Assembly (NCBI GenBank): GCA_002422745.1
Contig: DITH01000122.1
Location: 346 to 5,739 of the forward strand
DNA: 5,394 nt
Direction: 5' to 3'
From: Alphaproteobacteria bacterium UBA6189
GTDB taxonomy: Bacteria > Pseudomonadota > Alphaproteobacteria > Rickettsiales > UBA3002
Shown here: positions 3,719 to 5,394 of the stretch, in pieces
Layout of the letters: every line of letters starts with the position of its first letter
Numbering within the stretch: position 1 is the first letter of the stretch
Position numbers and translations under genes: made by a program
The notes under the pieces: model-generated
Told to the model about the DNA's origin: nothing
The model's input: only the letters and a program-made list of their open reading frames with translations
Databases searched by the model: none

Positions 3719-5394
3719 ATGACTATCAACCTGCATCTTCCTTCCCAACTCGATACGTTGAAACCCAAGATTACCGTGGTCGGTGTCGGCGGGGCGGGCG
3801 GCAATGCCGTCAACAACATGATCGCCTCGAACCTCGAGGGGGTTGACTTCGTGATTGCTAACACGGACGCGCAAGCGCTGGAGACTGCGATGACCGAGCG
3901 GGTGATCCAGCTGGGTAGCAGCGTGACGCGCGGGCTTGGCGCCGGGGCAGACCCGAGCAAAGGCTGCGCCGCAGCCGAAGAGGCGATGGAAGACATTGCC
4001 GCGAATATCCAAGGCAGCAACATGGTGTTTATCGCTGCCGGTATGGGCGGCGGCACCGGCACCGGTGCAGCGCCTGTGATTGCCCGCGCGGCAAAGGAGC
4101 AGGGGATTCTCACCGTCGGTATCGTGACCAAGCCGTTCTCGTTCGAGGGCGCGCACCGCATGCGTATGGCCGAAGCCGGTTTGAAAGAGCTGCAGAATTA
4201 TGTCGATACGCTGATTGTGATTCCGAACCAGAATCTGTTTCGTATCGCCAACGAAAAAACCACATTCGCCGAGGCGTTCCGTCTGGCCGATGAAGTACTG
4301 CATTCCGGCGTGCGCGGCGTGACCGACCTGATGGTCAAGCCGGGTCTGGTGAATCTCGATTTCGCCGATATCCGTGCCGTGATGAGCGAAATGGGCAAAG
4401 CCATGATGGGTACTGGCGAAGCCTCGGGCACCAGCCGTGCCCTGCAGGCGGCCGAAGCGGCGATCTCCAACCCGCTGCTCGACGATGTGTCGCTGAAAGG
4501 CGCGCGTGCCGTGCTGATCAACATCACCGGCGGTGCCGACATGACCCTGTTCGAGGTCGATGAAGCGGCCAACCGTATCCGCGACGAAGTCGATCCCGAA
4601 GCGAATATCATTTTCGGCTCCACCTTCTCCGATGCGCTGGAAGGCACGATGCGCGTTTCAGTCGTCGCCACCGGTATTGGCGCGGTCGAGCAATTGCAGC
4701 GCCCGAGCCACGAAAGCGGTATGGCGCAAGCCGCCCGCAAACCGTTCAGTTTCAACGGCGCTCCGGCAGCACCTGCTGCCCCGGCGGTAGCGAAGAAAGA
4801 ACCAACGATGGCTGCGCCGCGTGAACGTACCCCGGCGGAGATCGTTCGTCAGGCGGGCGTGCCCGCACCCGAAGCACGGGTGGCGCCCAAGCCGATGGCT
4901 GCCGCACCCGCGCCGACCATTCGTATCATCGATGAAACCGTGATGGCACAGGAAGCAGCGGAAATGCAGGCAACGGCACAACCACAGGCGGTCGCTGCCC
5001 ATTCCAGTCAGCTGGAGCAGGCGATGCGTATCGCTGCCGGTGCAGCCCGGCCCGGGCAGGCGCCAGTGGAATCCGCCGGCCCACTTTTTGTGAGCCCGCG
5101 GGCAGAACAGCCCGTGCAACGCACCTTGTTCACCGCCCAGTCGCCCGAAGAAGAAATGGTGGTCGAGGACGAAGAAGAAGCATCGAACGGGCGCAATATT
5201 TTCGGCCGCTTGGCCAATATGGGCAAAGCCATTACCGGTAGCGCCTCGGCCAGCCGGGAAGTCCGCGCGGTGCGTGAGGCCGTAACGCCCGCCCCGGCGA
5301 TGGAACGCAAAGCCGAAGTCCGCGAGACCACACCGCAAGCGGCGGATGAGGAAGAGTTCTACGACATTCCGGCCTTCCTGCGTCGCCAGGCGAA
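3719..5394 (+). CDS. ftsZ: Cell division protein FtsZ, 3' end just cut off
   Basis: FtsZ is the tubulin-like GTPase that polymerises into the cytokinetic ring. The window covers 558 whole codons and two bases of the next. The GTPase domain begins with [19 protein letters not shown] (17-35) and has NTDAQAL (48-54). The tubulin signature [10 protein letters not shown] is at 110-119. The T7 synergy loop [11 protein letters not shown] is at 212-222, with Asn212, Asp214 and Asp217 matching the catalytic Asn207, Asp209 and Asp212 of E. coli. The core ends near 325. A long Ala/Pro/Glu-rich linker (about 328-542) follows, then [10 protein letters not shown] (549-558), the conserved peptide bound by FtsA, so only a residue or a few are missing. 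Within the linker, [13 protein letters not shown] (493-505), after an acidic patch, looks like a short helix. The full protein is longer than the ~380-residue E. coli form and like long alphaproteobacterial FtsZ. ATG 3719 follows GAGG (3708-3711) by 7 bases. Confidence 0.97.
   Translation, partial: MTINLHLPSQLDTLKPKITVVGVGGAGGNAVNNMIASNLEGVDFVIANTDAQALETAMTERVIQLGSSVTRGLGAGADPSKGCAAAEEAMEDIAANIQGSNMVFIAAGMGGGTGTGAAPVIARAAKEQGILTVGIVTKPFSFEGAHRMRMAEAGLKELQNYVDTLIVIPNQNLFRIANEKTTFAEAFRLADEVLHSGVRGVTDLMVKPGLVNLDFADIRAVMSEMGKAMMGTGEASGTSRALQAAEAAISNPLLDDVSLKGARAVLINITGGADMTLFEVDEAANRIRDEVDPEANIIFGSTFSDALEGTMRVSVVATGIGAVEQLQRPSHESGMAQAARKPFSFNGAPAAPAAPAVAKKEPTMAAPRERTPAEIVRQAGVPAPEARVAPKPMAAAPAPTIRIIDETVMAQEAAEMQATAQPQAVAAHSSQLEQAMRIAAGAARPGQAPVESAGPLFVSPRAEQPVQRTLFTAQSPEEEMVVEDEEEASNGRNIFGRLANMGKAITGSASASREVRAVREAVTPAPAMERKAEVRETTPQAADEEEFYDIPAFLRRQA

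Noticed and set aside
4560..4790. 76-codon plus-strand frame inside ftsZ
   Set aside because: It lies wholly within the well-conserved FtsZ core and linker in another frame and has no family resemblance.

Overview
This window is a run of five co-oriented genes from the division and cell wall (dcw) cluster: the end of murB, then ddl, ftsQ, ftsA and nearly all of ftsZ. The gene order, the tight ddl-ftsQ-ftsA packing, the separate non-coding gap before ftsZ, the moderately high GC content and the long Ala/Pro/Glu-rich FtsZ linker ending in [10 protein letters not shown] all point to an alphaproteobacterium. I cannot fix the genus from this sequence.

Layout: positions 1-164 hold the C-terminal end of MurB (UDP-N-acetylenolpyruvoylglucosamine reductase). 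Positions 165-408 are a non-coding spacer with several inverted repeats and no convincing sigma-70 promoter. Positions 409-1314 encode D-alanine--D-alanine ligase. FtsQ (1307-2185) overlaps the ddl stop by 8 bases, and FtsA (2201-3457) follows after 15 bases, so ddl-ftsQ-ftsA looks like one transcription unit. Positions 3458-3718 are a 261-base non-coding region rich in regulatory-looking structure. FtsZ starts at 3719 and runs off the window, but its conserved C-terminal peptide is almost complete.

MurB and Ddl supply the soluble peptidoglycan precursors (UDP-MurNAc and D-Ala-D-Ala). FtsZ forms the cytokinetic ring, FtsA tethers it to the membrane, and FtsQ links the ring to periplasmic septal wall synthesis. 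All five proteins look intact and ordinary, with the expected active-site residues.

The part most worth a second look is the ftsA-ftsZ gap. It contains a near-consensus promoter (TTTACA-N17-TATAGT), an inverted repeat over its predicted start site, a 10-base direct repeat 40 bases apart, and a predicted leader of about 120 nt. That leader ends in a hairpin that pairs with the ftsZ Shine-Dalgarno sequence right up to the start codon, and a 9-codon frame in its loop ends in ATGA overlap with ftsZ. Together these suggest ftsZ may be controlled separately at both transcription and translation. This is inference from sequence only. I found no new protein system in the window.
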